46,066 nt of DNA, from NCBI GenBank assembly GCA_024227155.1, contig JAAELB010001144.1:1-46066 (forward strand). Reading direction: 5' to 3'. Shown here piece after piece: positions 1-7,896 of the stretch. Positions within the stretch are counted from its first letter, which is position 1, and the number at the start of each line of letters is the position of its first letter. This DNA comes from Desulfobulbaceae bacterium (GTDB lineage Bacteria > Desulfobacterota > Desulfobulbia > Desulfobulbales > Desulfocapsaceae). The notes under the pieces are model-generated. The model ran no database searches and had not been told where the DNA came from. It saw only the letters and a program-made list of their open reading frames with translations. The translations under genes and the position numbers were made by a program.

Positions 1-747
1 AACCACCTCTTCGCTGGTACCGATAATGCAACGAAGAAGATTCGGCTGGCCATTTTCAAGGACATGGCTTCCCGCGCCATAGCCACTTGTTTCAATGATC
101 ATTGGTGGCAGGGGGCCAAAGCTGTCTGCAAGTACCTTAATCAGTGCAGCACCGGTTGGTGTGATGAGTTCCTGGCTGAGCTCAACCCCGTAGGTCGGTA
201 CATCTTGCAATAGTTCGCAGACGGCGGGGGCCGGCAGGGGGAGTAAGCCGTGGTCACAGTTGACGAATCCAGATCCCGTGGGTAAGGATGAACAGACGAC
301 TCTGCTGACCTTAAGGAGGGTAAGACAGATGAGCACACCAACGATATCAACAATGGTATCAAGGGCACCCACCTCATGGAAGTGGACCTTGTCAACGGAA
401 ATACCATGTACCTTTGCTTCGGCTCTTGCAAGTACCGTGAAGACTTCAGTGGCCCGGTTGATGATATTCGGTTCAAGACCACTTCTGTTGATTAACTCTA
501 CAATTGTGGGCAGGGTTCGCAGGTCTTGACGTTTTTCACTGTCAATATCAACCTTTAGACCACTGATGGAGTTGATCTTTTTCTCATTTACCTGAAAATC
601 AAGGCCATCCAGGTGAAGTTTTTTAAGCTCTGAGAGCAGCTCGCTTTTGTCTACCCCTGCGTGGAGTAATGCAGCCAGCAGCATATCGCCGCTGACTCCA
701 GAAAAACAGTCAAAGTAGCAGGTTCTACCTGTGGAAAAAGATGTCAC
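1..747 (-). CDS. larC: LarC, nickel-pincer cofactor nickel insertion protein (5' part, cut by window edge)
   Basis: Translating the minus strand from a GTG at 747 gives 249 residues with no stop, running off the left edge. The start reads like LarC: a Y-F-D-C-F-S-G-V-S-G-D-M-L-L-A-A-L segment near residues 11-27, then V-H-F-H-E-V-G-A-L-D-T-I-V-D-I-V-G around residues 117-133, and the S-S-L-P-T-G-S-G-F-V stretch. LarC inserts nickel, at CTP cost, into the pyridinium bis-thiocarboxylate cofactor of lactate racemase and related enzymes (family knowledge). The GTG start overlaps the fmt stop codon (GTGA), which suggests translational coupling. LarB and LarE are not in the window. Only the N-terminal half to two thirds is visible. 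Confidence 0.9.
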   Translation of the reverse strand, partial: MTSFSTGRTCYFDCFSGVSGDMLLAALLHAGVDKSELLSELKKLHLDGLDFQVNEKKINSISGLKVDIDSEKRQDLRTLPTIVELINRSGLEPNIINRATEVFTVLARAEAKVHGISVDKVHFHEVGALDTIVDIVGVLICLTLLKVSRVVCSSLPTGSGFVNCDHGLLPLPAPAVCELLQDVPTYGVELSQELITPTGAALIKVLADSFGPLPPMIIETSGYGAGSHVLENGQPNLLRCIIGTSEEVV

Positions 748-1703
748 GTTGATACGATAGTTGTCAGTTTAGTGCCCGCAGGGATTGCCGCACCGCAGAG
801 AAAGGCATCGACGGGCATTCGTTTTTTCCCCTCTGGTTGGATTTCTTTTACCAGTAAGGCGTTGTTACCACAGGCAACCAGCAGGCCTCTTTTATCAGCA
901 TGCAGGACTGTACCTGGCGCAACCTCACTTTCCTTATGTACGACCTCGGGACAGAAGAGGCGGAGTCGTTTCTCTTCATAAAAACAAAACGCGGTGGGCC
1001 ATGGATCAAGGCCTCGAATTAAGCATTCGAGTTCGCCGGCATCTCTAGACCAGTCGATCAGGCCGTCGTTCTTTTTCATCATTGGAGCTTCGCTTGCATG
1101 GTCGTGTTCCTGCTCCACTGCAATTACAGTTCCTTCTTTTAAACCATTGATTGCTTTCAACAGTGTTTCACTGCCAAGTGCTGCCAGTTTTTTAAAAAGA
1201 GACCCCGATGTTTCGTCCGGTGCAGGAGTCATTTTCCCTTTGAGAAGCATATCCCCGGTGTCCATGCCTTCATCCATCTGAATTATGGTAACACCGACCT
1301 CTTTTTCGCCGTTGATGACGGACCACTGTATGGGGGCCGCTCCCCGGTAATGTGGCAGGAGGGAGCCGTGCACGTTGATGCAGCCCATCGGTGCCAGGGT
1401 CAGGAGTGATGTTGGTAGAATTCTGCCATAGGCTGTTACTACGATCAGGTCCGGGTGGTAGGAGAGTAAGCCATTATGGAACTCTTCGGTTTTAATTTTT
1501 GTCGGCTGGAGTACCGGTATATCGTTGGCTTCTGCGATTATTTTTGTCGCCGGAGCGGAGAGTTTTTTTCCTCTGCCCTTTGCCCTGTCCGGTTGGGTTA
1601 CAACAGCTACAACCTCATCTGGACCATCAATGAGAGCCTGGAGGGTTGATGCGGCAAAATCAGGAGTTCCCATGAATATTATGCGTAAAGGTTCCATCGA
1701 CAT
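744..1703 (-). CDS. fmt: Methionyl-tRNA formyltransferase
   Basis: The 319-residue protein has the usual length. It formylates Met-tRNAfMet with 10-formyl-THF for initiation. The N-terminal formyltransferase domain starts with a G-T-P-D-F-A motif (residues 12-17). The catalytic triad expected of the family is present: Asn110 and His112 in the C-I-N-V-H-G-S-L-L-P-H-Y-R-G segment and Asp148 in M-D-T-G-D-M. The C-terminal OB-like domain covers about residues 210-315. An AGGAG Shine-Dalgarno sits just before the ATG at 1703; a second ATG two codons later is possible. It lies 57 bp downstream of def, the common def-fmt arrangement, and its TGA overlaps the GTG start of larC. Confidence 0.97.
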   Translation of the reverse strand: MSMEPLRIIFMGTPDFAASTLQALIDGPDEVVAVVTQPDRAKGRGKKLSAPATKIIAEANDIPVLQPTKIKTEEFHNGLLSYHPDLIVVTAYGRILPTSLLTLAPMGCINVHGSLLPHYRGAAPIQWSVINGEKEVGVTIIQMDEGMDTGDMLLKGKMTPAPDETSGSLFKKLAALGSETLLKAINGLKEGTVIAVEQEHDHASEAPMMKKNDGLIDWSRDAGELECLIRGLDPWPTAFCFYEEKRLRLFCPEVVHKESEVAPGTVLHADKRGLLVACGNNALLVKEIQPEGKKRMPVDAFLCGAAIPAGTKLTTIVST

Positions 1704-1760
1704 TTTCTCTCCTATGTAATCCTTAGAAATTCTTTTGTCGTTATTGTAGCAAAAAGCATT

Positions 1761-2276
1761 TTATCCCTTGAGCCATTTTTTAACTTTTTTCTTATAGAGA
1801 CTTCTTTTCAACGGACTGAGATGGTCAATGAACAGGATACCATTGAGATGGTCAATCTCATGCTGCAGGACAACTGCAAAGCGATCTTCGGTTGTCAGTT
1901 CATGTTCTTTTCCCGTTAGATCCTGATAGGTGACGGTGATCTTTTTGTGGCGGTTAACTTTTGCCGTCAGTTCCGGAACACTGAGGCACCCTTCTTCGTC
2001 AACCTGGCTCCCTTCGTGTTTTATGATCTGTGGGTTGATTATTACCATGTGTTGTTGCTGCTGCTGGTCTTCTTCGCTATCTCTTGAAGTATCCACAACA
2101 ATCAATTTCAGAGACTGACCGATCTGGGGGGCGGCGAGTCCGACGCCGGGTGCGTCATACATGGTCTCAACCATCTCTTCGACCAGGTGAGCCAGTTTTT
2201 CGTCAAAGGCTGTTATTATTTCAGTTTCTTTGCGTAAAACAGGTTCAGGATATTGGTAAATTTTTTGAATGCTCAT
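1761..2276 (-). CDS. def: Peptide deformylase
   Basis: This 171-residue enzyme removes the N-formyl group from nascent proteins. All three family motifs are visible: G-V-G-L-A-A-P-Q (residues 44-51), E-E-G-C-L-S-V-P (94-101) and H-E-I-D-H (139-143). Cys97, His139 and His143 would bind the metal and Glu140 is the catalytic acid. It is the first gene of the def-fmt-larC unit on the minus strand. No clear Shine-Dalgarno precedes the ATG, but the N-terminus aligns with the family. An oddity is a run of five glutamines (residues 71-75, CAG/CAA codons) in the loop before the second motif, likely a small insertion by codon-repeat expansion. Confidence 0.97.
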   Translation of the reverse strand: MSIQKIYQYPEPVLRKETEIITAFDEKLAHLVEEMVETMYDAPGVGLAAPQIGQSLKLIVVDTSRDSEEDQQQQQHMVIINPQIIKHEGSQVDEEGCLSVPELTAKVNRHKKITVTYQDLTGKEHELTTEDRFAVVLQHEIDHLNGILFIDHLSPLKRSLYKKKVKKWLKG

Positions 2277-2587
2277 TATTGGTAATTGGTAAAAATTGAA
2301 ATAGTTTATCTGATTTCATAGGACTTCGGCAATGTAACATAGTGTTTTTTTTTCTGCTACGCTTAGAAGAGTAAGCATGTTTCTGACAGTTGTTAATAGG
2401 TATTCTGTCGTATTTCAGGGTTTAAAAAAGTTGGTGAATGTTCGTTTTTTCGGTTGCTGAACTAACGCCTCAACCCTTGAAATATCTTGACTTATAAATA
2501 AAACTGTTGTGTCATATAGAAGTGTTTTAAACCATTTAAGAGTCTGTTGATTTAGAGGTTCAGGTGGTCTGGTGTGGAGAAGAATAC
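2277..2587. other. Gene-poor stretch upstream of def, left flank of the mobile element
   Basis: No convincing gene is seen. A minus-strand frame runs from inside the mobile element (2666) to 2415, but its first part is element sequence. If the element and one copy of its 8-bp target duplication are removed, a 73-codon frame (ATG near 2796, stop at 2415) becomes continuous on the minus strand. It has no Shine-Dalgarno and no recognised family, so it is not called as a gene. The promoter of def must lie in the right part of 2277-2400. Confidence 0.5.
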
Positions 2588-2740
2588 GTAACCGTTCACC
2601 GCCCCTTTCAAAAGACTGCATAACCAGAGTCCGTAACCGTTCGTCCAGTGCTCCAGGTTCGTTCAAGCTGGTCTCCTGGCTATAGTTGGCTATGCCAGGA
2701 GGCCTGATCGGACGAAAATGGGGTGCTGGTGAACGGTTAC
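2588..2740 (+). mobile_element. 153-bp miniature inverted-repeat element, copy 1 (IS66-like ends)
   Basis: The element begins with GTAACCGTTCACC (2588-2600) and ends with its exact reverse complement (2728-2740). It is flanked by a perfect 8-bp direct repeat AAGAATAC (2580-2587 and 2741-2748), the expected target duplication. A second copy of the same length lies inverted at 24460-24612, with about a dozen differences by eye. Terminal repeats starting GTAA with 8-bp target duplications are typical of IS66-family elements (family knowledge), so a partner IS66-type transposase elsewhere is inferred. It encodes nothing of its own. Its centre (2673-2701) folds into a hairpin, CTCCTGGC-T-ATAG paired with CTAT-GCCAGGAG around a TTGG loop. 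It sits about 120 bp upstream of the fused TRAP permease. Confidence 0.9.
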
Positions 2741-2863
2741 AAGAATACTATGGTGGTCGGCCTGTAGTTTATGGTCGGAAGAAGAAAGAAAGGTCATTGG
2801 TGTCGATTAGCAAGTGAGGTCGTTGTTGATGACGTTTCAGGACGAAAAGGAGAACGTGTTGAT

Positions 2864-5446
2864 ATGACAAAAGCGACAGAAAAACCGGTTCCAGGGGATA
2901 TTGTAGAGGATCTGGTTGCAGATGTGGATACCGGAGGGCGAAACCCTAAGGATACAATCTCCCGGAATGTTCTCTTCTTTGTGCCTTTAGCCTGGACTAT
3001 TTTTCAGCTCTGGTATGCCTCCCCACTACCTTTTATGCTGAATTTCTTTGTGATTAACGATACAGAAGCACGCTCTATCCATCTGGCTTTTGCCGTGTTT
3101 CTAGCATACACGGCATTTCCAACCTTCAAGAGTTCTCCAAAAGGGCGTATTCCCGTTCAAGACTGGATTATCGCCTTCGCTGCAGCCTTTTGTGCCGCCT
3201 ATATCTTTATTTTTTATACAGAACTCTCAGATCGTCCTGGAAAGCCAACTGTGCTAGATTTAACAGTTTCTGTTGCAGGACTCATTTTTCTTCTTGAGGC
3301 GACGAGACGAGCTTTAGGACCTCCATTGATGATTGTGGCCGCAGTGTTCATCACCTACACCTTTGCCGGCTCGCATATGCCTGAAGTTATTGCCCATCAG
3401 GGGGCGAGTCTTGTGAAAGGTATGTCACATTACTGGCTGGCCACAGAAGGCGTATTTGGTGTGGCACTGGGCGTATCAACGGGTATGGTTTTTATGTTTG
3501 TACTCTTTGGCTCCTTGCTCGAAGCGGCTGGTGCCGGAAACTATTTTATCCGAACGGCCTTTGCCGGGCTTGGCCATCTGAGGGGTGGGCCTGCAAAAGC
3601 TGCTGTCGTTTCTTCGGCCATGACAGGTCTTGTTTCAGGGTCTTCCATTGCAAATGTTGTAACCACCGGAACTTTTACTATTCCTTTGATGAAAAAGGTC
3701 GGTTTCTCGGCTGAAAAGGCAGGTGCAGTCGAGGTTGCTTCTTCAACCAATGGCCAGCTGACACCCCCTGTTATGGGGGCTGCTGCTTTTCTTATGGTTG
3801 AATATGTTGGCATCTCCTATATCGAAGTTATTAAGCACGCATTTCTACCGGCAATCATCTCCTATATTGCGCTCGTTTATATCGTGCATCTTGAAGCCTG
3901 CAAGCTTGATTTGAAAGGCTTGCCAAAGAGAAGTACAAAAACCCTGTCGCAATCTCTTGTTACCTTTGTTCTGGTTGTGCTCAGTCTGGTCATTATTGCT
4001 GGGTTGACCTATTATGGTCTTGGCTGGATCAAGACTCTGGCAGGTGATGCTGCAATATGGATTATCTGTGTTCTGCTGGCTGTTTCCTATCTAGCTCTTA
4101 TTTATTTTGCCTGTAAAGTACCTGATCTTGAAGTAACTACCGAGATCACGGAGCTGCCAGCCCTTGGGCCAACAGCCCAGGCCGGCTACTACTATTTGCT
4201 GCCAATAGTTGTTTTGATGTGGTGTCTGGTGGTTGAAAGGCTCTCACCTGCACTGTCTGCCTTCTGGGCCACCGTACTGTTGATGGTTATTGTACTCACG
4301 CAACATCCACTGAAAGGTTTCTTCCGAAAACTCCAGGGTGCTGATTATGGCTTTGCCAGGGGGTGGGGCGAACTTATCACCGGTATGGTTTCCGGTGGCA
4401 GAAATATGATAGGTATCGGGGTGGCAACTGCTGCTGCTGGTATCGTGGTTGGAACTGTTACACTCACCGGCATTGGTCTGGTCATGACAGAATTTGTGGA
4501 GTTCATCTCAGGTGGTAACCTGATGCTGATTCTGCTTTTTACTGCGGTTATCAGCCTGATTCTTGGAATGGGATTGCCGACTACGGCAAATTACATCGTT
4601 GTGTCAACGTTGATGGCGCCTGTCATTGTCAGTCTGGGTGCCCAAAATGGGCTTATTGTACCACTCATTGCAGTGCATCTTTTTGTCTTCTATTTTGGTA
4701 TCCTGGCTGATGATACACCGCCGGTGGGGCTTGCAGCTTTTGCGGCTGCAGGAATATCTGGAGGAGATCCGATCCGTACGGGTATACAGGGTTTTACCTA
4801 TGATATCCGTACGGCAATTCTTCCCTTTATTTTCATTTTCAACAATGAACTCCTGATGATCGGTGTGGCAAACTGGTTCCATCTTGTCGTGGTCGTTTTC
4901 GGCGCAGTTATAGCAATGCTGGTATTTGCCGCTGGAACCCAGGGTTGGTTTATAACCAAATGTCGCTGGTGGGAGACTGCAGCCCTGCTGCTGATCGCTT
5001 TTACTCTATTTAGACCCGGTTTCTTCTGGGATAAGGTGTATCCACCACTCACTGAAAAATCGCCCAAAGAGCTGGTTCAGGTGTTGGATAACCTGGATGC
5101 TGGTTCCCAGTTACGCTTAAAACTGAAGGGCGAGAATATGAACGGGGATGAGTATAAAATGACGGTTATGCTCCCCGTAGGGGCCGAAACAACGGGAGTA
5201 GAAAAGCTCAGCGCCCTTGGCATTGAAACCAAAGAGGAAGACGACAAAGTTATAGTTGATATGGTTGGCTTTGGCAGCCCGGCTGAAAAGGCCAAGATAG
5301 ACTTTGACCAGGAAATCCTCTCTATCCAGATGCCAACTGACAGGCCCAATAAAGAGTTGATGTTCTTACCTGCCCTGCTCTTACTTGCTCTTATCTGGTA
5401 CCTGCAGAAAGGCAGAGCCGCAAAACTTCAACCTGTCTCCGCATAA
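2864..5446 (+). CDS. TRAP transporter fused permease (4TM-12TM, DUF3394 C-terminus)
   Basis: An 860-residue inner-membrane protein in which the small (DctQ-like) and large (DctM-like) TRAP permease subunits are joined. It imports an unknown, probably organic-acid, substrate driven by an ion gradient. The N-terminal helices cover roughly residues 35-175, the large TRAP core about 180-690 with G-S-S-I-A-N-V-V-T-T-G-T and G-M-G-L-P-T-T-A-N-Y segments typical of TAXI-linked permeases, and the tail (about 700-840) matches the DUF3394-type extension. The ATG at 2864 is chosen because AAGGAGAA lies at ideal spacing; an upstream ATG at 2771 has no such site. No TAXI-type binding protein is adjacent, so its partner must be encoded elsewhere. 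uspA follows, as in some TRAP operons such as TeaABC-TeaD. Confidence 0.93.
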   Translation: MTKATEKPVPGDIVEDLVADVDTGGRNPKDTISRNVLFFVPLAWTIFQLWYASPLPFMLNFFVINDTEARSIHLAFAVFLAYTAFPTFKSSPKGRIPVQDWIIAFAAAFCAAYIFIFYTELSDRPGKPTVLDLTVSVAGLIFLLEATRRALGPPLMIVAAVFITYTFAGSHMPEVIAHQGASLVKGMSHYWLATEGVFGVALGVSTGMVFMFVLFGSLLEAAGAGNYFIRTAFAGLGHLRGGPAKAAVVSSAMTGLVSGSSIANVVTTGTFTIPLMKKVGFSAEKAGAVEVASSTNGQLTPPVMGAAAFLMVEYVGISYIEVIKHAFLPAIISYIALVYIVHLEACKLDLKGLPKRSTKTLSQSLVTFVLVVLSLVIIAGLTYYGLGWIKTLAGDAAIWIICVLLAVSYLALIYFACKVPDLEVTTEITELPALGPTAQAGYYYLLPIVVLMWCLVVERLSPALSAFWATVLLMVIVLTQHPLKGFFRKLQGADYGFARGWGELITGMVSGGRNMIGIGVATAAAGIVVGTVTLTGIGLVMTEFVEFISGGNLMLILLFTAVISLILGMGLPTTANYIVVSTLMAPVIVSLGAQNGLIVPLIAVHLFVFYFGILADDTPPVGLAAFAAAGISGGDPIRTGIQGFTYDIRTAILPFIFIFNNELLMIGVANWFHLVVVVFGAVIAMLVFAAGTQGWFITKCRWWETAALLLIAFTLFRPGFFWDKVYPPLTEKSPKELVQVLDNLDAGSQLRLKLKGENMNGDEYKMTVMLPVGAETTGVEKLSALGIETKEEDDKVIVDMVGFGSPAEKAKIDFDQEILSIQMPTDRPNKELMFLPALLLLALIWYLQKGRAAKLQPVSA

Positions 5447-5471
5447 TAGATCTCTGGACGGGGCAGGACTA

Positions 5472-5494
5472 TGTCCCTCTATCATAGAGGGACA
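5472..5494 (+). terminator. Intergenic palindrome between the TRAP permease and uspA
   Basis: An 11-base arm TGTCCCTCTAT is followed after one base by its exact reverse complement, so the RNA can form a tight hairpin with a small loop. It has no T-run behind it, so it may act as an RNA-stability or attenuation element inside an operon rather than as a full terminator. Confidence 0.5.
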
Positions 5495-5514
5495 ACAATA
5501 TATCGGAGTACATT

Positions 5515-6015
5515 ATGGTAAAAAGAATTTTGGTGCCAATTGCATTCTCACAATATTCCAAAGGTATCGTAAATTATGCTGCTGAGCTTGCAACCGCCAC
5601 GGGGGCCGAGCTTGTGGTTGTCAACGTGATCAATGAACGTGATCTTGAGGCGGTTGATAAGATCACCTCCTTTGGCTACAAAGTTGATGTCGAGCATTAC
5701 GTCGAAACCATTAAGAAAGAGAGGCAGGAAAAGTTAGATAAGCTGATGGCTCAGTTAACTCTGCCGGATGACAGGGTGACCTACACCTTTTGTCTGGGGG
5801 AACCCACAAATGAGCTCTTAAAGCTGGTTGAAGATCGGGAAATTGATATGGTGGTCATGGGGGTTAAAACCAACGATCTACGGCATATTTTTACCGGTTC
5901 AGTTGCTGAAAGAATGTTTCGAAAATGTCCTGTCACAGTTGTTTCCTACAGGGATGAAGATATCTCAGAGAGGCTGCGGAAGAGATTTCTCAGGCATCGA
6001 AAGAAAGAAAAATAG
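5515..6015 (+). CDS. Universal stress protein (UspA family)
   Basis: A 166-residue cytoplasmic protein with one Usp domain. The first strand (K-R-I-L-V-P-I-A-F-S) and the late V-V-M-G-V-K-T-N-D-L...F-T-G-S-V-A-E-R-M segment match the family. The G-S-V-A-E part of the nucleotide-binding motif is kept, but the G-x-x-G start of the usual G2xG9xG(S/T) motif is altered, so ATP binding is uncertain. The C-terminus carries a basic tail (R-L-R-K-R-F-L-R-H-R-K-K). CGGAG precedes the ATG. Its position right after a TRAP permease recalls TeaD, which regulates the TeaABC transporter, and a similar role here is an inference. Confidence 0.88.
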   Translation: MVKRILVPIAFSQYSKGIVNYAAELATATGAELVVVNVINERDLEAVDKITSFGYKVDVEHYVETIKKERQEKLDKLMAQLTLPDDRVTYTFCLGEPTNELLKLVEDREIDMVVMGVKTNDLRHIFTGSVAERMFRKCPVTVVSYRDEDISERLRKRFLRHRKKEK

Positions 6016-6065
6016 TCTCGTTTATAAGGCTATTTTAATAAATTATATGAGGATCGCGGCGAGAG

Positions 6066-6659
6066 ATGTACATTATTTTTCCTGTATTTGGCTATTTGCT
6101 GGGAGCAATCCCTTTTGGTCTTGTTATCAGTCGGCTGGTTGGTGTGGATGTACGCAAAGAGGGAAGCAAAAATATTGGTGCCACCAATGTTAACAGGGTG
6201 CTGGGCAAAAAACTCGGTTTTCTCACCCTGATTTGCGACTGTCTTAAGGGTTTCTTGCCGATGTATATCGCAGCACAGTTGCTGCCTGAAACCGCTTCTA
6301 AAGAACTTATTGTTGCTTGCACAGGGCTATTGGCAGCGGTTGGACACATGTTCCCCGTCTATCTTGGTTTTAAGGGTGGCAAGGGGGTTGCCACCGGGCT
6401 GGGCGTCTTCCTCTATCTTTCTCCAGCCGCAATTGGTATTAGCCTCTTTGTTTTTCTCGCCTCCGTCCTACTCTCCGGGTTTGTCTCTGTAGGCTCTCTT
6501 TTAGCCTCCGGCCTTATTCCGTTGTGGCTTTATCTTTTGGGTGGCTCAAAAATTACCATCGTCACCGCATCCATCGTCGCTCTCTTGATCTGGATTAAGC
6601 ACCATGAAAATATTAGCAGGTTACTTCGGGGTGAAGAAAAGAGCTGGAAGAAGTCCTAA
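6066..6659 (+). CDS. plsY: Acyl-phosphate:glycerol-3-phosphate acyltransferase
   Basis: A 197-residue polytopic membrane enzyme that makes lysophosphatidate from acyl-phosphate and glycerol-3-phosphate, the first step of phospholipid synthesis. The family's loop motifs are present: S-K-N-I-G-A-T-N (residues 34-41), G-F-K-G-G-K-G-V-A-T (101-110), and a conserved K-H-H-E-N-I-S-R-L...G-E-E near the end. About five membrane segments are seen. It follows uspA by 50 bp on the same strand and could be cotranscribed. It links in substrate, though not in location, to the glp cluster in this window. Confidence 0.96.
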   Translation: MYIIFPVFGYLLGAIPFGLVISRLVGVDVRKEGSKNIGATNVNRVLGKKLGFLTLICDCLKGFLPMYIAAQLLPETASKELIVACTGLLAAVGHMFPVYLGFKGGKGVATGLGVFLYLSPAAIGISLFVFLASVLLSGFVSVGSLLASGLIPLWLYLLGGSKITIVTASIVALLIWIKHHENISRLLRGEEKSWKKS

Positions 6660-6770
6660 TCCGAATAGATCGGAACTTTCTAAAATGCTTGGATAAGTAC
6701 CTTCATGAAATTATTTTCTGCCATAAAAAAGCAGAAGAAAATTTATCAGGCCCTAATTGAGGTGGAATGC

Positions 6771-7730
6771 ATGAAAGCGATAGAGGTTAAGACTTTTGGA
6801 GGACCTGAAGTCATGCAGGTAGTTGATAAAGAGTCATATCTGCCCTCAAAAGGAGAAGTGGTTATAGGTGCAAAGGCTATTGGGGTTAATCCGGTGGAGA
6901 CGTACATCCGTGCAGGGACCTATCCGGTTTTACCAGAGCTGCCCTATACGCCCGGGGGAAATGTTGCTGGTGTTATTGAGTCGTGTGGCGAAGCTGTAGG
7001 TGATTGGAAAAAGGGTGACAGGGTGTACAGCTCAGCAGCTCTTTCCGGTGCTTATGCAGAGCAGGTGTTGTGTAAAACCGACCAGATTTTTTCTTTACCG
7101 GAGCATCTCTCCTTTGCCCAGGGAGCAGCACTTGGCGTCCCCGCCGCAACTGCATGGCGGGCACTCTTTATCCGGGGCAGGGCGCAGCCTGGAGAGAAGG
7201 TTTTGATCCATGGTGCAAGTGGTTCTGTAGGGCAGACGGCGATACAACTTGCAAAAGGGTTGGGAATGGAAGTCTTTGGCACTGCTGGTTCAGAAAAGGG
7301 TATGGCACTTATAGAAAAACTAGGGGCAAAACCCTTTGATCATAAGAGTAAAGATTATGCCTATAATCTTCAGGAAGCCGCCGGTGGCACAGGTTTTGAC
7401 CTTATTCTTGAGATGCTTGCCAACCAAAACCTTGAGACGGATCTGACTCTGCTCGCCCCGAGAGGTCGGGTGATCATAATAGGCAGCAGGGGCCGTATCG
7501 AAATTGATCCCAGGGCAACCATGGGTAAAGAGACAGAAATACGGGGGGTGGCTCTTTTTAATGCCACGGAAGAAGAAATTATAGAAACCCATCAAGGTCT
7601 TGCGGGGGCAATGGCGGAAGGAATTTTATCGCCTTCAGTGAGCCGTGAGTTGAGTCTGGAGGAAGCTCCGTTTGCCCATCAACTCGTTATGAATGATGGT
7701 AATTGTGGTAAAATTGTTCTTATCCCATAA
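6771..7730 (+). CDS. Zinc-free NADPH:quinone oxidoreductase-like protein (MDR family)
   Basis: A 319-residue medium-chain dehydrogenase/reductase resembling zeta-crystallin/Qor. The GroES-like N-terminal domain is followed by the nucleotide-binding motif H-G-A-S-G-S-V-G-Q-T-A-I-Q-L-A-K (about residues 145-160), and the structural- and catalytic-zinc cysteine clusters of alcohol dehydrogenases are absent. It likely reduces quinones or enones with NAD(P)H. The ATG at 6771 is chosen because GAGGTGG precedes it and the family N-terminus (M-K-A-I-E-V) starts here; the frame is open back to 6705. Its stop region overlaps by 11 bp the end of a convergent small gene, and a strong hairpin follows directly. 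Confidence 0.9.
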   Translation: MKAIEVKTFGGPEVMQVVDKESYLPSKGEVVIGAKAIGVNPVETYIRAGTYPVLPELPYTPGGNVAGVIESCGEAVGDWKKGDRVYSSAALSGAYAEQVLCKTDQIFSLPEHLSFAQGAALGVPAATAWRALFIRGRAQPGEKVLIHGASGSVGQTAIQLAKGLGMEVFGTAGSEKGMALIEKLGAKPFDHKSKDYAYNLQEAAGGTGFDLILEMLANQNLETDLTLLAPRGRVIIIGSRGRIEIDPRATMGKETEIRGVALFNATEEEIIETHQGLAGAMAEGILSPSVSRELSLEEAPFAHQLVMNDGNCGKIVLIP

Positions 7731-7896
7731 AGACGACTGGCTCGAAGATCCAGTCGTCTTTATAGCCAAACTTATCGAAAAGATCCTCTTCCATGCCAAA
7801 ATGCATGTCGGTGTAGCCCACAAGCCCACCCGAAAGTTTCTTTGCTGCAGCAGGTTCCTGCTGACTTTTCATTGATCGGTGCAGATCATTGATCAT
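7720..7896 (-). CDS. Small 58-residue protein of unknown function
   Basis: This short minus-strand frame starts at an ATG (7896-7894) with AGGTGG just upstream, closer than usual, and ends at TAA 7722-7720. The protein reads like a real coding product. It has a polar, Ala/Lys-containing start (M-K-S-Q-Q-E-P-A-A-A-K-K-L), then G-G-L-V-G-Y-T-D-M-H-F-G-M and an acidic/aromatic end with E-E-D-L-F-D-K-F-G-Y, W-I-F-E-P-V-V-F-M-G. There is no signal peptide, membrane helix or cysteine. It converges with the quinone reductase gene and shares 11 bp with it; the terminator hairpin lies inside its C-terminal codons. A second in-frame Met at residue 9 is an alternative start. I do not recognise the family. 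Confidence 0.5.
   Translation of the reverse strand: MINDLHRSMKSQQEPAAAKKLSGGLVGYTDMHFGMEEDLFDKFGYKDDWIFEPVVFMG
7730..7761. terminator. Bidirectional hairpin after the quinone reductase gene
   Basis: The arms AAAGACGACTGG and CCAGTCGTCTTT pair perfectly around a short CTCGAAGAT loop, immediately after the TAA at 7728-7730. It most likely ends transcription of the upstream plus-strand genes. The same bases lie within the last codons of a convergent minus-strand small gene. Confidence 0.75.

Noticed and set aside
2415-2666. 83-codon minus-strand frame
   Set aside because: Its N-terminal third is mobile-element sequence and no ribosome site or family is visible; treated as chance or as the remnant discussed in the findings.
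2771-2863. 31-codon N-terminal extension of the fused TRAP permease
   Set aside because: The ATG at 2864 has a well-placed AAGGAGAA; the extension is basic, unlike the family start, and directly follows the mobile element.
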